DNA of 64,000 bases, taken from Trichomonas vaginalis G3 (Eukaryota > Parabasalia > Trichomonadida > Trichomonadidae). Each line of letters starts with the position of its first letter. Position 1 is the first letter of the stretch. The translations under genes and the position numbers were made by a program. The notes under the pieces were generated by a model. It saw only the letters and a program-made list of their open reading frames with translations, searched no databases and had not been told where the DNA came from. Below are positions 10,891 to 22,285 of this stretch, in pieces. The stretch is taken from contig NC_067206.1 of assembly GCF_026262505.1 (NCBI RefSeq), forward strand, positions 1,364,001 to 1,428,000. The letters run 5' to 3'.

Positions 10891-11055
10891 ATGAATACCC
10901 CACAAGCTCAAAATTTACCACGAATCATAACAAGGGAGGAAATGATAAAAATGATGCAAGAACATGTTAAAAATAACAAACCACTAAAATTGAGAAAATG
11001 CGGTTATGCAGTAATGATGGAAAGAGAGATGTTGTCAAAGAGGAATAAAAATTAA
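10891..11055 (+). CDS. 54-aa basic protein (element A)
   Basis: The open frame begins right after promoter module copy 2: MNTPQAQNLPRIITREEM and onwards, ending in KRNKN. It is Met/Lys/Arg-rich and probably helical. Its stop overlaps the stop of the convergent minus-strand gene by 4 bp, a compact arrangement that supports both. Function is unknown. Confidence 0.5.
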   Translation: MNTPQAQNLPRIITREEMIKMMQEHVKNNKPLKLRKCGYAVMMEREMLSKRNKN

Positions 11056-11315
11056 ATTTGGATTGAGTTTAAAAATTCATCTTTATTAAATTCATCTCTT
11101 CCAATCAATTTATTTATTCTATTCAATTCTTTTATTTTTGCTTCACTCAGTTTAATGATTGAACGATAAGTTTCTAATTTTTCGATTATTTCTTTATCGT
11201 TTTCAACCTCACTGCATTGTGGCTTCTTTTTGTAATAGCATATTTTTGATTTAATTCTGTTTAGTTTCTTTTTATATTCATTGTCTGGACTCTTGACTGC
11301 TTTGTTGTCACTCAT
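11052..11315 (-). CDS. 87-aa coiled-coil protein (element A)
   Basis: The frame is Lys/Glu/Ile-rich with heptad-like spacing (YKKKLNRIKSKI, KIKELNRINKLIG), suggesting a short coiled coil. It lies downstream of the integrase gene on the same strand. An ATTTAATTTTTTTTATTTCG-like leader precedes it on the minus strand. No family is recognised. Confidence 0.45.
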   Translation of the reverse strand: MSDNKAVKSPDNEYKKKLNRIKSKICYYKKKPQCSEVENDKEIIEKLETYRSIIKLSEAKIKELNRINKLIGRDEFNKDEFLNSIQI

Positions 11316-11335
11316 TTCTTACGAAATAAAAAAAA

Positions 11336-12130
11336 TTAAATATTATTTAAATATAATGGAGTAATAAAATAAATCGGAATTTCTATTAATTTCTTGTCAA
11401 CTTCAACTAATGCATTGCCGTTAATATATCTAACAAATTTAGCTATTGTGTCAAATCTTCGTCTTCTTTTTGTCATTGATTTATCAGTTTTTCCATAATC
11501 GAGATGAATTAAAACTTTATCCCCTTGTTTAAAATTCATGAGCCCCGAATTAATTTGTTCACGTTTAACATCATTTAACTTTCCATTTGCTTTCTAATAT
11601 ATTCCCATTCTTTTGAAATATCATTTTTCATTTCCACTGGTTTCATGTTTATAGTTCTATGCCATGTATTATTGTAATAATATACTAACTGCTGTATGAT
11701 GGAGTCATGATTTCCATCCCAGTATATCTGACCGTTAACCCCTAACGCATCTCTAAGAGTTCTCATTACCGCATCAACTATTTTATTATGAAACGTATAT
11801 GGAGAGGATGAAAAGTAAAAATTAATTTGTGGGAAATAATGAGCCATAGCTGCCTGAAATCCTTTATCACCATCACCCCTGATATTATCTACTCTTTCAT
11901 GATCTAGTAAGTATTGAATAGCTCTTCTTGTTTCCTGTTCTGTTTTCCCTTTCACTGGAATGCAATATAAATATCTAGTGTTAATGTTAATGGCAAATAA
12001 ATAAGTAACGTTTCCTTTTGAATATTCCAGATGATCGATTTCGTATGAATATGGATATGGAGCAAATGAAGGTCGACTAAATTTTTCCTTTAATGGTTGA
12101 ATTTTCGGGTCAATTGGTTTATTTAATATA
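11336..12130 (-). pseudogene. Retroviral-type (rve) integrase, Polinton class (element A)
   Basis: The catalytic core is visible: an Asp in EIDHLEYSKG, a second in RGDGDKGFQ, a helix IVDAVMRTLRDAL, and a downstream YYNNTWHRTINMKPVEM, which matches the tail of rve cores. The C-terminal portion (11,336-11,539) is a small beta-barrel-like stretch, KQGDKVLIHLDYGKT, equivalent to the domain after the core in elements B and D. Polintons use this enzyme to insert. The copy is broken. Confidence 0.75.
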
Positions 12131-12136
12131 TATCTT

Positions 12137-12871
12137 TCAATTGAAATCCTTTTTAAAATCTTTTTGCTTCTTAAATGTTTGAAATGGATATAATAAAGTG
12201 AATGATGAAGGATTAACTGAAGGAGGAGGAGGTACTACTGTTGGAGGTTTTGGTGTTGTAAGTGGTTTAATTTTATCTGCTTTGATTTTGGATTTCATTC
12301 CTTCCTTCATTAATTCTGGATGTATTCTATTCATTTGTTTTAAATATGCTGTATATAAAGGTTTGATATACTTTCCCGCTTCGAGTTTATGTTGAAGGAT
12401 GAATTCCAAAAGTTGATCTTCATTTAAAAGTCGGGCTGAATATGGTTTAACTAATGAATCATAAATTAAAGCTTGTGCATCATTTATGGTCTGAAGGACC
12501 TGGGCGTTTTGTTCCTTTTGTTTTTGTTCCTTTGGCTTTGGTTTTTGTGGCTCAGGATTATATAATTTATATAATTCATCAATATCTTCTTCTGTTAATA
12601 CTTTATTTTTGAAATCTTTCAACTGTTTAAGTTGTGATTTAGTTTTTCCCTTTGTATATTCATTATTTTTAATTTTGTCTTTAATTTCAGAAATTATTTT
12701 ATTATGATATTTCAAAATTTCATTTTTATAATATGGATAATAATATTCCATATCATCACCCGTTATATTATTATTATATTTTTGGAGATATGCTTTTAAA
12801 TCATAATAATTAAGAAATTTTTGATTAAGTACTAAATCAGCAATTAAAATTTTTAAATCTGTGTTATTCAT
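12137..12871 (-). CDS. 244-aa protein, coiled coil plus Pro-rich tail (element A)
   Basis: The frame is open from an ATG at 12,871, which follows the leader ATTTTATTTTTATATAA on its strand. Residues 1-110 are Tyr/Asn/Lys-rich and helical, 110-130 are Gln/Lys/Pro-rich, and the last 50 residues are Pro-rich (TTPKPPTVVPPPPSV). Its C-terminal end overlaps the start of the integrase coding region in another frame. The Pro-rich tail and position suggest a virion protein; the family is not recognised. Confidence 0.5.
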   Translation of the reverse strand: MNNTDLKILIADLVLNQKFLNYYDLKAYLQKYNNNITGDDMEYYYPYYKNEILKYHNKIISEIKDKIKNNEYTKGKTKSQLKQLKDFKNKVLTEEDIDELYKLYNPEPQKPKPKEQKQKEQNAQVLQTINDAQALIYDSLVKPYSARLLNEDQLLEFILQHKLEAGKYIKPLYTAYLKQMNRIHPELMKEGMKSKIKADKIKPLTTPKPPTVVPPPPSVNPSSFTLLYPFQTFKKQKDFKKDFN

Positions 12872-12879
12872 TTATATAA

Positions 12880-13282
12880 AAATAAAATCAATGTTTTAAG
12901 GGTGCCCACCTCTTTGAATCATAGTATCAAAACCATCATTAACGGTTCCTTTTGTCTCTTCTGTGGTATTTTATTAAATAAATGGCATACAACATCCATT
13001 TTCACAACATACAGCCTTAGTGTGTGCTCCTGTTAATGCAGTTTTACCAATTGTTAAGCGAGTCATTGACCCATTTTTAAATCTTGATTTATTCAAAAAC
13101 GTAAGAATAAAAACTGTAAGAATCATACATTTTTTACTTCATATGTTAGAAAAAATGATACAAAATCGTTCAATATTGTATGAATTCTTACGTTTACAAA
13201 AAAAGTCACACAACCCGTCCACATATACTACTATCATATTTTAAAAACTTTTTTGCAATATGATATATGTAAAGTGTCAAAA
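12880..13282. other. Boundary between element A and host talin-like gene
   Basis: Only short frames occur here. On the minus strand there is a 30-codon frame with a Cys-rich end (AVCCENGCCM), possibly a remnant of a further element A gene. The stretch 13,100-13,200 can fold, because CGTAAGAAT reappears as ATTCTTACG. The last bases, AAAGTGTCAAAAATG, contain a TCA close to an ATG, which resembles the trichomonad initiator and start. Confidence 0.4.
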
Positions 13283-14225
13283 ATGAATTGAACCGAATTT
13301 TCATGCATTACACGTTCCAAAATGGGTCATTGAAAAAAACGGTTTACAAGTTGTCAAAAAAGCATATGTTGATGCTGTCCAAACCAGTCCGAAATTATCA
13401 AATTTGGTTGGATCAAGAGGCTACATTGATTTGGCCAGACATATTCCAGAGTTTGGCTCAGAAGTATTCGATGTCAAGATTTCGGAACCGAATTCGAAGC
13501 AAGAACCATTAATTCCTGCCACGTTATATGTATCTCCGAAGTCCATTACTATCTGCAAGCGAGGAGTGAAGATGAATGACGGTCTTAAGATTAAATTTAC
13601 CCAAATTCACAGACAAAAAGCCATTGCTGACATCCTAGATTTCAGATATGTCGATGAAGTTGCCAGAAAATCCAGAGATACCAACAACGAGAACCACATT
13701 TGCATCAAAGCTCTTTCATCTCCGAGTGGGAACCCTGCTGAATACATTCTGACACTTATACAAGACTCACAGATGTATTTCAAGAGGCAGAGGAGAATGA
13801 GGAAGCTTGAGAAGCAGATGGAGCCAACAGTTGCCGCACAACACATTTCAGGAAAATTTGTTGATGACCAAGGAAACACTCATCCACCAGAAATCGACTT
13901 GTTTGTTGGCCAAGACTTGAAATCATCTATTGGTCTTGACAAAGTCTGGTTCCCTCTTTCATTCACGCAGAAACAAGTCATGGACAAATGCAAGGAAGTT
14001 CTCGGATTAAACAACAGAAAAGAAGAGTTCATTCCTTTGATTTACTTCGAGAAAAGACCTCAATATCTTACATCGGATACCATGACTCTCCAGGAATTGA
14101 ACATCACAAGGCCTGCATACGTATTCCTTTCTCCGAGACAGATCAACATCAATGTCACTTTCAACTTTGAAACGAAAGAATTTTCAGTTGACGCAACATG
14201 GAAAGTTAAAGAAATCATTTCTTAG
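13283..14225 (+). pseudogene. Talin-like multi-FERM protein, segment 1 (host gene)
   Basis: The probable start ATG at 13,283 follows TGTCAAAA, an initiator-like context, but its frame closes after two codons. The coding frame instead opens at 13,287 without an ATG, so one base seems lost or gained near the start. The segment encodes the end of an F2-like lobe, an F3/PTB-like lobe beginning at HIPEFGSEVF (13,443), then F0-like and F1-like ubiquitin folds. It ends at a TAG (14,223-14,225). Reading continues in the same frame straight after it, in a place where talins have an uninterrupted F1 helix. Talins link integrin-type receptors to actin. The interruption may be real or a sequence error. 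Confidence 0.65.
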
Positions 14226-17200
14226 TGTTGCGCTGAATGGGATATCATTGATCCGATGAATTACTGCTTAGTTTCGAAGTCAGAAAACAGAACACTGATG
14301 GCAGTCAACGCAATGATAGCAGAACAAGTCAGTATGAACACTGATTTACTCCTAAGAAGACAAAACTTTTATTTCCAAAACGGTTTGTCAAAACAAGTTG
14401 CACAAATTGTTTACAAAGATTGTGCAAACACATTTTCGAATCAGAACATTAACTTGTTCACGACAGAGGACATCCTCAAGGCTGTTTGTTTGAGGTGTAT
14501 CGCAGACAAAGGAGGAATGATCTCTGATTTACCTTCTACACTCAAAAATATTGTTCCGAAAGATTCAATTCCTAGTAATTACGATAAGAAATTCGTTAAA
14601 GAATTCCTTTCAAAATACAATTTCGTTGATACTGAAACATCTATTTACGATTTTGTTAATTTTGTTACGAGTTTACCAAGCTTTTGTGTTGAACAATTTT
14701 CAGGTTTGTTCAATGGAAGATCAGGTGTTGAATGTTGGATCATTTTCGACAAAACAAGTATTTTATTTGTAAGTAAAGAAAAACCTTACAAACTGATTTT
14801 GTCTGTCAAATGGCAACAAATCATCAGATTCAATTCATTTACAAATGCTTTGAGAGTCAAAACATACGATGACTGCACAATGACTTACTGCGGAGAAGAC
14901 AATGTCCAGAAAGACCAATTGTTCACAATAGACAGCATTACTTATTTGGAAAGAGGTGTTCAATGCAGAATGGAAGAATGGATGTCGAGTTTGGAAATTC
15001 CAGAAGATTTATCATATAAAACAATTGATCCAAATTACGCTGTACAGATCCAAACAATGTATATTTTGGAGACAAGATCAGATGAGAAAGGTAAAAGAGT
15101 CACATTCGACATGAGAATGAAGAAGTCACAGATAATTCAAACAGCAATTTACGCATTTGGTTTGAATGAATCGAACTTCGAAGTTTTCATTTCAATGAGT
15201 TCATCATTGACGAAACCATTTGATGAAAACAGACTCTTAGGAACATATTACATCAATAAATACACAACTATCTTGTTGATCTCCAAACTGAGAGAGATTC
15301 ACGTACAAACAGAAGATGGAAGATGCGCTTCTCTCACTGTTTCTCTGACAGACAAAGTCCATGAATTAATAAAGCCAATTGCAAACGCTCTTGGTATTTA
15401 TTATCATTTGGGATGTCACCTTTTCCAAAAGAGGCCAAATGGAGAATTGTCACCATTAGATTTCAGGGAATCCATCATTACACAAGTAAGAGGTTGCGAC
15501 CAATTCATTCTCAAGAGAATCTGTTATGCACTCACACCTTACGATTTGAGAGATGAAATTGTTGTCAACGAAATCTTTGATTTTGTCAAAACCGATTTGT
15601 TTACAGGAAATTACGAGATTTCCACGAACCAATTAATCCATTTCATGATTTACTTGTGCATCATCAACTGCAAGACAAGAGACAACTTCAGAGAATTCTA
15701 TTTGGAAAAGGCTGATGAATACATTCCAAAGAATTTCGAATCAGGAGATGCTGACATTGCCAAGATTTTTAATGAGACAAAACAAAGTGCTCCTTTCATC
15801 GATCCTTTGCTCGCAATGCAGAAATTCATCATAGAAGCATTTAAGATCCCTAATTTCGGTGTTTACCAACAAAATGTCAGTATTTCTTACATGGAAGATG
15901 ATGTTATCAAAGAAAGACCTTCTTGTGTTTTGCAAATCAGTGCAAACGGAATTAATATCATTAATAAGATCACTCAGGTTGAATTCTCAGCATTCAAACT
16001 TGCATGGGAAAACGCATTGAGTGTCAAGCCATCTAAATCAATGATACATGTCGAAATAGTGTTGCCAGGAACAAAAGTTTATTATGAAGTCAAAATAAAA
16101 ACTGACAACTTAAAAGGTGACGCATTAAAACAGATTGAATTTTTGTTGATCATGTACAAGATGATGTTATATCCAAAGATGAAAGAAAGACAAGTCTATC
16201 AGAAGAAGTTCTACGGAATGATTGATATGTTGAACAAAGAAAGTACTAACCAAAGAATTATTATAAACATGTTACCAAGAATTGGATCAACAACTGTCAT
16301 TGCACAGAATGTTTTGGTGTCAACAAGAGGATCAGAAATCAAAGAGCTCATGGCTAATGCTTTCTGTGTCAAGGACCTTATGTACATGCAAGTTGTTGTT
16401 CAACACAGAAGAGACATGAGTTTCCAGTTGCTGAATGACGAACAAACTGTTTTGGATGTTGGAACTGACCAATACGATATTTTCTATCTGATTGAGATAG
16501 AACCTCCGATGTACATCAGATTCCCATCCGGAGAAAGAGTAAGAGACATCGTAAAACTCTTGTTACCTGTTGGAAAACTCATTTTCGAGATCTTGAATCT
16601 CCATAAAAGAAGTTATTCATATGGTTTCTCAATGTACGCAATCAAAAATGGCCAATTATTGCCTTTGAACCACGAAACACCTCTTGTGTTCCAATTGGAT
16701 TTCGTTAACGACATCGTTATCGAACAAAGAGTTTTCTTGTTCTCGGATAAATTCTTGGAAGATGAAGGATCACTTCACTTCATCTATGAAAACCTCTATC
16801 ATATGTTCAGAATTGGAAAAATACAAAACTTGACACCAGAACTCACAAAAACTCTAACCGCTTTGTCACTTTTTATCTTTTTAGGCTCATGGACACAAGA
16901 GTTTAATTCAGAGATTGTCAAGCAGTACTTGCCAATGGACGAACAAGAGAAGATGGAGAAAGAGACACAGAACATCTTGAAAGAATACATTTTGATATCC
17001 AAATCGATTGAAAAAGAGAAAGCCATAATTAAATTCATTTATTTAGTTTTAGCAATTCCTGATTTCGGATCCGAAGAGTACAAATGTTTCATTAACAATG
17101 GAGTTAGCTTAACAGAATGTATATTACATTATACTCCTTATAACTTGTACATCAAAGAAACAAGTACACACAAAGAATTGTTGAATATTCCAATGCACAC

Positions 17201-18644
17201 AATTAAATCATTTGGAATTTGCCAGAATCTTTTCTCATTCAAATACCAAGATCCTAATGATGATGACAAACTTCTTGAGATTACATTACAAGTTGATTGT
17301 CCTCCTGTCATCGGAGAATACTTCCATATCTACTTGGAACTCATGAATTATGGCAGTTTCTTTACAGATGTAAATGAATTAATCAAATACTTGAAGAATT
17401 TGGAAGCAGGAACAGATGAAGATTCAGAACAAGATGCTCAAATGGATGATGTTTCTGCTCCTGCAACTAGAATACCAACAATGATTCCTATACCAGATAC
17501 TAAACCAGAAGAACCAATTGATGATTTAGGAGACATAGGTATTATTGATTTCAACCAACAAATTGTTGATAATTTGCCATCAATTTCTATTGGAGCAACT
17601 GTCAACGTGGATTTAGTTTCTACATTGGCCAGCCAGTTCAAAACAACAAAGACGCGAAACAACATTGTTTCTGAGTTCGATTTGGGAATGCAACAAGCGA
17701 TGCAAACAGATTTCATGTGGATGCTTGATTTGGAAGCTCTCGGAATGATGAGAATCATTCACACTTTGTCTGCTCTGAAATTAATCATTACATTGATCAG
17801 AGACAATATATTCGCAAACGACCATGAAACATTCATAAAGAGATTGAACTTGATGTTACAAATTATCAAGAAAGAATATCCATTGATAAATGGTTCTTTG
17901 TTACATACATTCGATGGATTTGTTGATGGAATCAAATCATTGATTGATTATATCTCTAAAAACCAATTCTTCGACAACGGAATTGCCACAAAACAACTCA
18001 ATGACATAATGATGTTGATTGATTTGTTCTACGGAGAAATCGAATCAAACATTTATTCCAAACAACAAGCAGTTCTTTCCCAAAACTACTCTAGATTCTC
18101 TCCAAACGAAATCTATTTGTTCCAGATGATTGCTGACATGATGGATACTTTGGAAACATTGATTGAAGCGTACGAACAAACAGCAGAACAGTTAGTTATC
18201 CAAGATGTCGATGTTTATCCAATTGTTACGAAATTGTTGGAAATAAACACAAACAACATTTCGTTAATTTGCGATTACATAAAGAAGAAACACTTCATGA
18301 TATTGAACACGAAATTGAGTCCGAATTTGAAGGAATTAAAACAGTTCATGCAACAGATTTATAACTTCAATTTGTTGTGTGAAGACAAAGGAATAGGTAT
18401 GATGAATCACGTGATGTTCTTCAACCACGTCAATGAAATGTTGGAGTGCTCAGAATCATTGATCTTTAACTGCATGACAGATAAAGACAAAGACCAAGAA
18501 AACTCCAAATACAATTCATTGTTACCATTGATCATTGACTTGCAGACACAGGCAAACAATGCTTACACTTCTGTCATTGATTACACTGACAATGAAATCG
18601 CAATGATTACTTTGTCATTGAATTATCTACAGGAATTGCATTGA
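14226..18644 (+). pseudogene. Talin-like multi-FERM protein, segment 2 (host gene)
   Basis: This continues the same frame as segment 1 (first ATG at 14,256). LLLRRQNFYF near 14,350 matches the talin F1-F2 junction LLLRRKFFY. Three F3-like entries follow: LPSFCVEQF (14,671), IPNFGVYQQ (about 15,848) and IPDFGSEEY (about 17,055). Each is preceded by a helical lobe and by ubiquitin-like stretches, so the segment holds three further FERM-like modules. An acidic linker (17,400-17,560) leads to the start of a helical rod. The frame closes at 18,644, and coding continues one frame over from 18,646, so a single-base shift is likely. Confidence 0.75.
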
Positions 18645-18645
18645 T

Positions 18646-21600
18646 TTGCTACAGAACGCTGATACATTTAGTGATTTTATTTCTGATGCTCAAATTTGCC
18701 AGTCAATGTATTACGTGATGATTTCAAACCAAATCATGATTTCTAAGATTTATTCAAAGCCGGGATTGGAATCATTAAGAGATAATTTTATCAAAGTTGC
18801 TAAAGAATTCGAAACACCTTATTTCAGTTTGTCAACAATCAACATCACTCCTCGTAATCTCAAACAAATTTCAGCAGCAATTGATGCAATATTATCTGAA
18901 CAAACAACAGCAATCATTGATTCTGTTTTGAGAGAATCGAAATTCATCATTGAATCAGTGATTAAATCTCAGAACGAAATGAATCCTCTTGACAAATCAT
19001 TGCTTGAACAGTTACAGATGCAATTGATACAGATTTACCAGGCAACAAAACAAGATCTAAGTAAAATCAATCCATTGGCAAATAACATTGAAATTTTGAA
19101 ATTGACTGTTTTGAATACTTTAATTGATTCTCCATCAATTTATTCATTATCTAAATTGGGTCACTTGAGAACATACTATGATTTAGTACAATCAATTGGA
19201 GTGTTGATACAAAACACTGTAAATGAAGTCAAATCCAAATTTGAACAAAATCATCAAACTGTTCAAAAAATTAATGAATTTTTGGATTTCTATTTCAAAG
19301 GTGTTGAAATCAGAGCGGAATTCAATAGAGATCCATTCAACAAGAAGACAATAAATAACGCACTTAAACTGTTGAATGAAATCAAGAGTAATGACATCAA
19401 ACAAGTATTTACTTCATATGGTTTGACTCAATTTTCTAATTTGATCGTTGAAATTGAAAATTTAACAGAAAAGTGTCAAAGTGAACTTGAAAATGTCAAA
19501 CCGTTTGAAATTCAGAATATGATTAATGTTCCAACTAAAGAACTTGCACAAGTAGTCTGCAACGCCGTGAGATTGTACCAGGCAGTTATTGTTAAAAGTT
19601 CTGCGAGATCTGATCTTTACAGTGATGCAAAGAACTCCAAATTACTCAAAGAAGAAGCAAACAAACTCCAGGATGTCTGCAACAATTTGCTTCTCCAGGA
19701 ATCATTCCCAACAGTCAAATTATACGAAAATGTCAAAATTTTCTTGGAACACATTGAAAGTGTGATTAAAAACGTTGGATCCGAAATATTTGAGAAAGAA
19801 ACAATGCCAGCGATGTCTGTAATTAAAAACGAACTCTACAAACATGTCAATCCAGCTCCTCCTGATGTAAACGATGTCATCAAGTACTCAGCTGTTTTAT
19901 CAGACAAAATCGAGAGGACATATCAATTAATTGTCAGCGACAATGATTCATTTTCTCTCGAAGACTTTTGCCAACAGTTTGGAAAACTCAAGGACGAAAT
20001 TGTCTTGGTTCTCAAGCAGATCTCCATTGGCAAACACATGTCTGAGTACTTGATTGTTTCAAGATTCGCTTTGGCATCGTTATCCAAGACAATTGACATG
20101 TTTTTGATGAGAGAAAACGTGATGGAATTCCAAGATTTGATGAAACAGTTGAATGATTTGCAGATAATGATACAAAACATGGTCGGATTGATCAATTCCC
20201 TTGAAATAGTCCACTTCCACTCCAAAGAAATTGAAGCAAGATCAATAGAAGAAGTCATCGACATCGACACAATTTTCATTTTCATTGCTTCTCAGTTCAT
20301 CAATTTCTCAAAGTCTCTGGCATTTTTGTCGAATTTGCCTGAGTTCACTTTCTCTCCATTGCTCAAATACCAGTACGGACTGATCAAAGACAAAGTCACC
20401 TATTTGTCTAATCTTTCGTACAACGATCCACAGACAGTCATTCAGACATTGGATGGAATGGATTTGAATGAAATTCATTTGTTCGTCAAATCTGTTTCTC
20501 CTCTTTCCCACAATCCGAAATTGTCGAGTTCTTTCACGGCAATCACAAATAACTTGGCATTGTTCAAGCAGTATTCTGATCACGACAGACTCGACGACAA
20601 ATCAATTGTCGAGTACAAACAAAGAATACAAAATTCCGGACAATTCATCAATGATCCAATGTTGAGACATTATTTCAACGAATTACTCAAAAGTAATGAT
20701 TCTCTCTTGTTCCAACAATTCACAAACAGTACAGCTTTCATTTTAGAAGACGAAATACCGAAATCATTCCACACAAACCTTGATCAAAACACAAGACTCG
20801 CAATGATAGAAATTTATCAGAAAACTCTTCAGTTTTCCTCAAGAATTCCTCACAAAACAATTTTCACATCACCTTTCTATTCATCTAATGATTCTCCACT
20901 TTCCAAATACGCCAAAGAGTTCTATTCCAATCAATCGAATGGAATAGATCCTTCCAAAGTCATCAGTGCCATTTCAGAAACGAAAAATTTGCCGATTTTC
21001 ATCTCTTCCGAATTAGAAAATCTCAAAAACATCAATTCGACGTCAAACACTCTTCCTTTGATCAGAGCTCTTTCTTTGTTCACTGACAAATCGCAGTTCA
21101 TCACTTGTTCACAGAAGATGCTGGTTATTTCATTCGAGAAATGCAAAATAAGTCTATTAAACATGGCGAATATTTTGCAACAAGCTGATGAAAAAATCAG
21201 AACTGATGGACAGCAACATGACCCATTCTTAAGGAGTTTGTTGGAGTCATCACGAAAGGCATCAATACAATGGAGTACATTAACGATCGACCACGCGAAA
21301 GATGTCATTTCTCAACTTAAAAACATCAAATTAGTTCAGTTGAAACTTCCTCTTATTTATTTGTATTCCTCTTACGATCCATCGATTTCACAGATCTTAA
21401 ACAACTCAATAATGATTGAATTCTTCCAGAGTTACATAGAACTATTCAACTCATTCTACAACATGTTCTATAACTACGTGATTGAGTTCTTCCACGAGTT
21501 AGAAAACGCGAAATGCTGCACAGGAATTCAGTTGTCATTGATTTCGAAACTTTGCCAAACTTTCGCTTGTTCGAAGCGATTGACAACGATTTCTTTCATC

Positions 21601-22104
21601 GATGCACACGATGTTTATGCTGAAATGACGAACTACAAGGAGAAGATACATCAGCAAGTGTTGGAAAAGATCACAAGCAGATCTCTTTACCTCAAAGTCG
21701 CTGCAGATTTCGCTTTGATTGCTGATGCAATGGAAGTTTTCGATCCTCTGGAAACATTGAATCCGAAGATTATTTTGCAGATCAATTCTATGTATGGTTT
21801 CTTCTTGATGTCAGGTGTTCAAAGCTTGACATCAATTGCACAGAAGAAGTACTACGTAGATTTGAGTGTTTCATGCATTAATTCGATGATTCTTTTCTCA
21901 AAGAACCAAGGAATGGAATCATTCGCACAAATGATCGAATACATGAAGTCAATGAGAGATTTCATTTATTCATCTGATTTTGCTGAGAAATCAAATGATT
22001 ACTGCAGTGGAACTAGTCAAGGATTCAATGCTATCATTGATATTTGTAGAAGAGAAATAACAGGAGATGATTTGAGACAATTTGCTGAATTGCAAAGATT
22101 GTAA
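18646..22104 (+). CDS. Talin-like protein, helical rod segment 3 (host gene)
   Basis: An open run of 1,152 codons is almost entirely amphipathic helix, rich in Leu, Ile, Ser, Asn and Lys, with no beta modules, as expected for a talin rod. It continues the protein of 14,226-18,644 after a one-base frame change; the first in-frame codon here is not ATG, which argues against an independent gene. I cannot place an I/LWEQ actin-binding domain with confidence at the C-terminus. Codon use matches the upstream segments. If the frame change is a sequence error, the whole protein is about 2,900 residues. Confidence 0.7.
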   Translation: MLQNADTFSDFISDAQICQSMYYVMISNQIMISKIYSKPGLESLRDNFIKVAKEFETPYFSLSTINITPRNLKQISAAIDAILSEQTTAIIDSVLRESKFIIESVIKSQNEMNPLDKSLLEQLQMQLIQIYQATKQDLSKINPLANNIEILKLTVLNTLIDSPSIYSLSKLGHLRTYYDLVQSIGVLIQNTVNEVKSKFEQNHQTVQKINEFLDFYFKGVEIRAEFNRDPFNKKTINNALKLLNEIKSNDIKQVFTSYGLTQFSNLIVEIENLTEKCQSELENVKPFEIQNMINVPTKELAQVVCNAVRLYQAVIVKSSARSDLYSDAKNSKLLKEEANKLQDVCNNLLLQESFPTVKLYENVKIFLEHIESVIKNVGSEIFEKETMPAMSVIKNELYKHVNPAPPDVNDVIKYSAVLSDKIERTYQLIVSDNDSFSLEDFCQQFGKLKDEIVLVLKQISIGKHMSEYLIVSRFALASLSKTIDMFLMRENVMEFQDLMKQLNDLQIMIQNMVGLINSLEIVHFHSKEIEARSIEEVIDIDTIFIFIASQFINFSKSLAFLSNLPEFTFSPLLKYQYGLIKDKVTYLSNLSYNDPQTVIQTLDGMDLNEIHLFVKSVSPLSHNPKLSSSFTAITNNLALFKQYSDHDRLDDKSIVEYKQRIQNSGQFINDPMLRHYFNELLKSNDSLLFQQFTNSTAFILEDEIPKSFHTNLDQNTRLAMIEIYQKTLQFSSRIPHKTIFTSPFYSSNDSPLSKYAKEFYSNQSNGIDPSKVISAISETKNLPIFISSELENLKNINSTSNTLPLIRALSLFTDKSQFITCSQKMLVISFEKCKISLLNMANILQQADEKIRTDGQQHDPFLRSLLESSRKASIQWSTLTIDHAKDVISQLKNIKLVQLKLPLIYLYSSYDPSISQILNNSIMIEFFQSYIELFNSFYNMFYNYVIEFFHELENAKCCTGIQLSLISKLCQTFACSKRLTTISFIDAHDVYAEMTNYKEKIHQQVLEKITSRSLYLKVAADFALIADAMEVFDPLETLNPKIILQINSMYGFFLMSGVQSLTSIAQKKYYVDLSVSCINSMILFSKNQGMESFAQMIEYMKSMRDFIYSSDFAEKSNDYCSGTSQGFNAIIDICRREITGDDLRQFAELQRL

Positions 22105-22285
22105 TTTTATATTCTTTGATTTATATATTATTATTTTTGTATTTTAAAATGTTATATTTTTTAACTGAGTTATGCCATATTATTTTTTGATCCATCTTGC
22201 ACAAGAAATATTCTTTAAATTCATAATTTGTCTGGAAACATACCAAAAAGCAAATTATTATAAAAATACAAATGAGGTATTTTTA
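22105..22285. other. Short convergent intergenic region
   Basis: About 180 bp of A+T-rich DNA separate the ends of the talin-like gene and the BspA-like gene. I see no repeat or frame in it. It presumably holds both 3' processing signals. Confidence 0.5.

Larger units (their letters stand above)
1..12900. mobile_element. Element A: Polinton/virophage-like element with primpol-SF3 helicase (right part; left end outside window)
   Basis: The sequence shows a capsid-like C-terminus, a packaging-ATPase-like gene, candidate minor structural genes, a tail-collar gene, a primase-polymerase/SF3-helicase, a retroviral-type integrase core and several small genes, most preceded by an ATTTTTA-type motif. 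That combination is known from Polinton-like viruses, virophages and Mavericks. It differs from elements B-D in having a primpol-helicase where they have DNA polymerase B. No terminal inverted repeat is visible here; the right boundary lies between about 12,880 and 13,270, just before the host talin-like gene. It is a fossil with roughly ten breaks, although the helicase gene looks whole. Confidence 0.75.
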
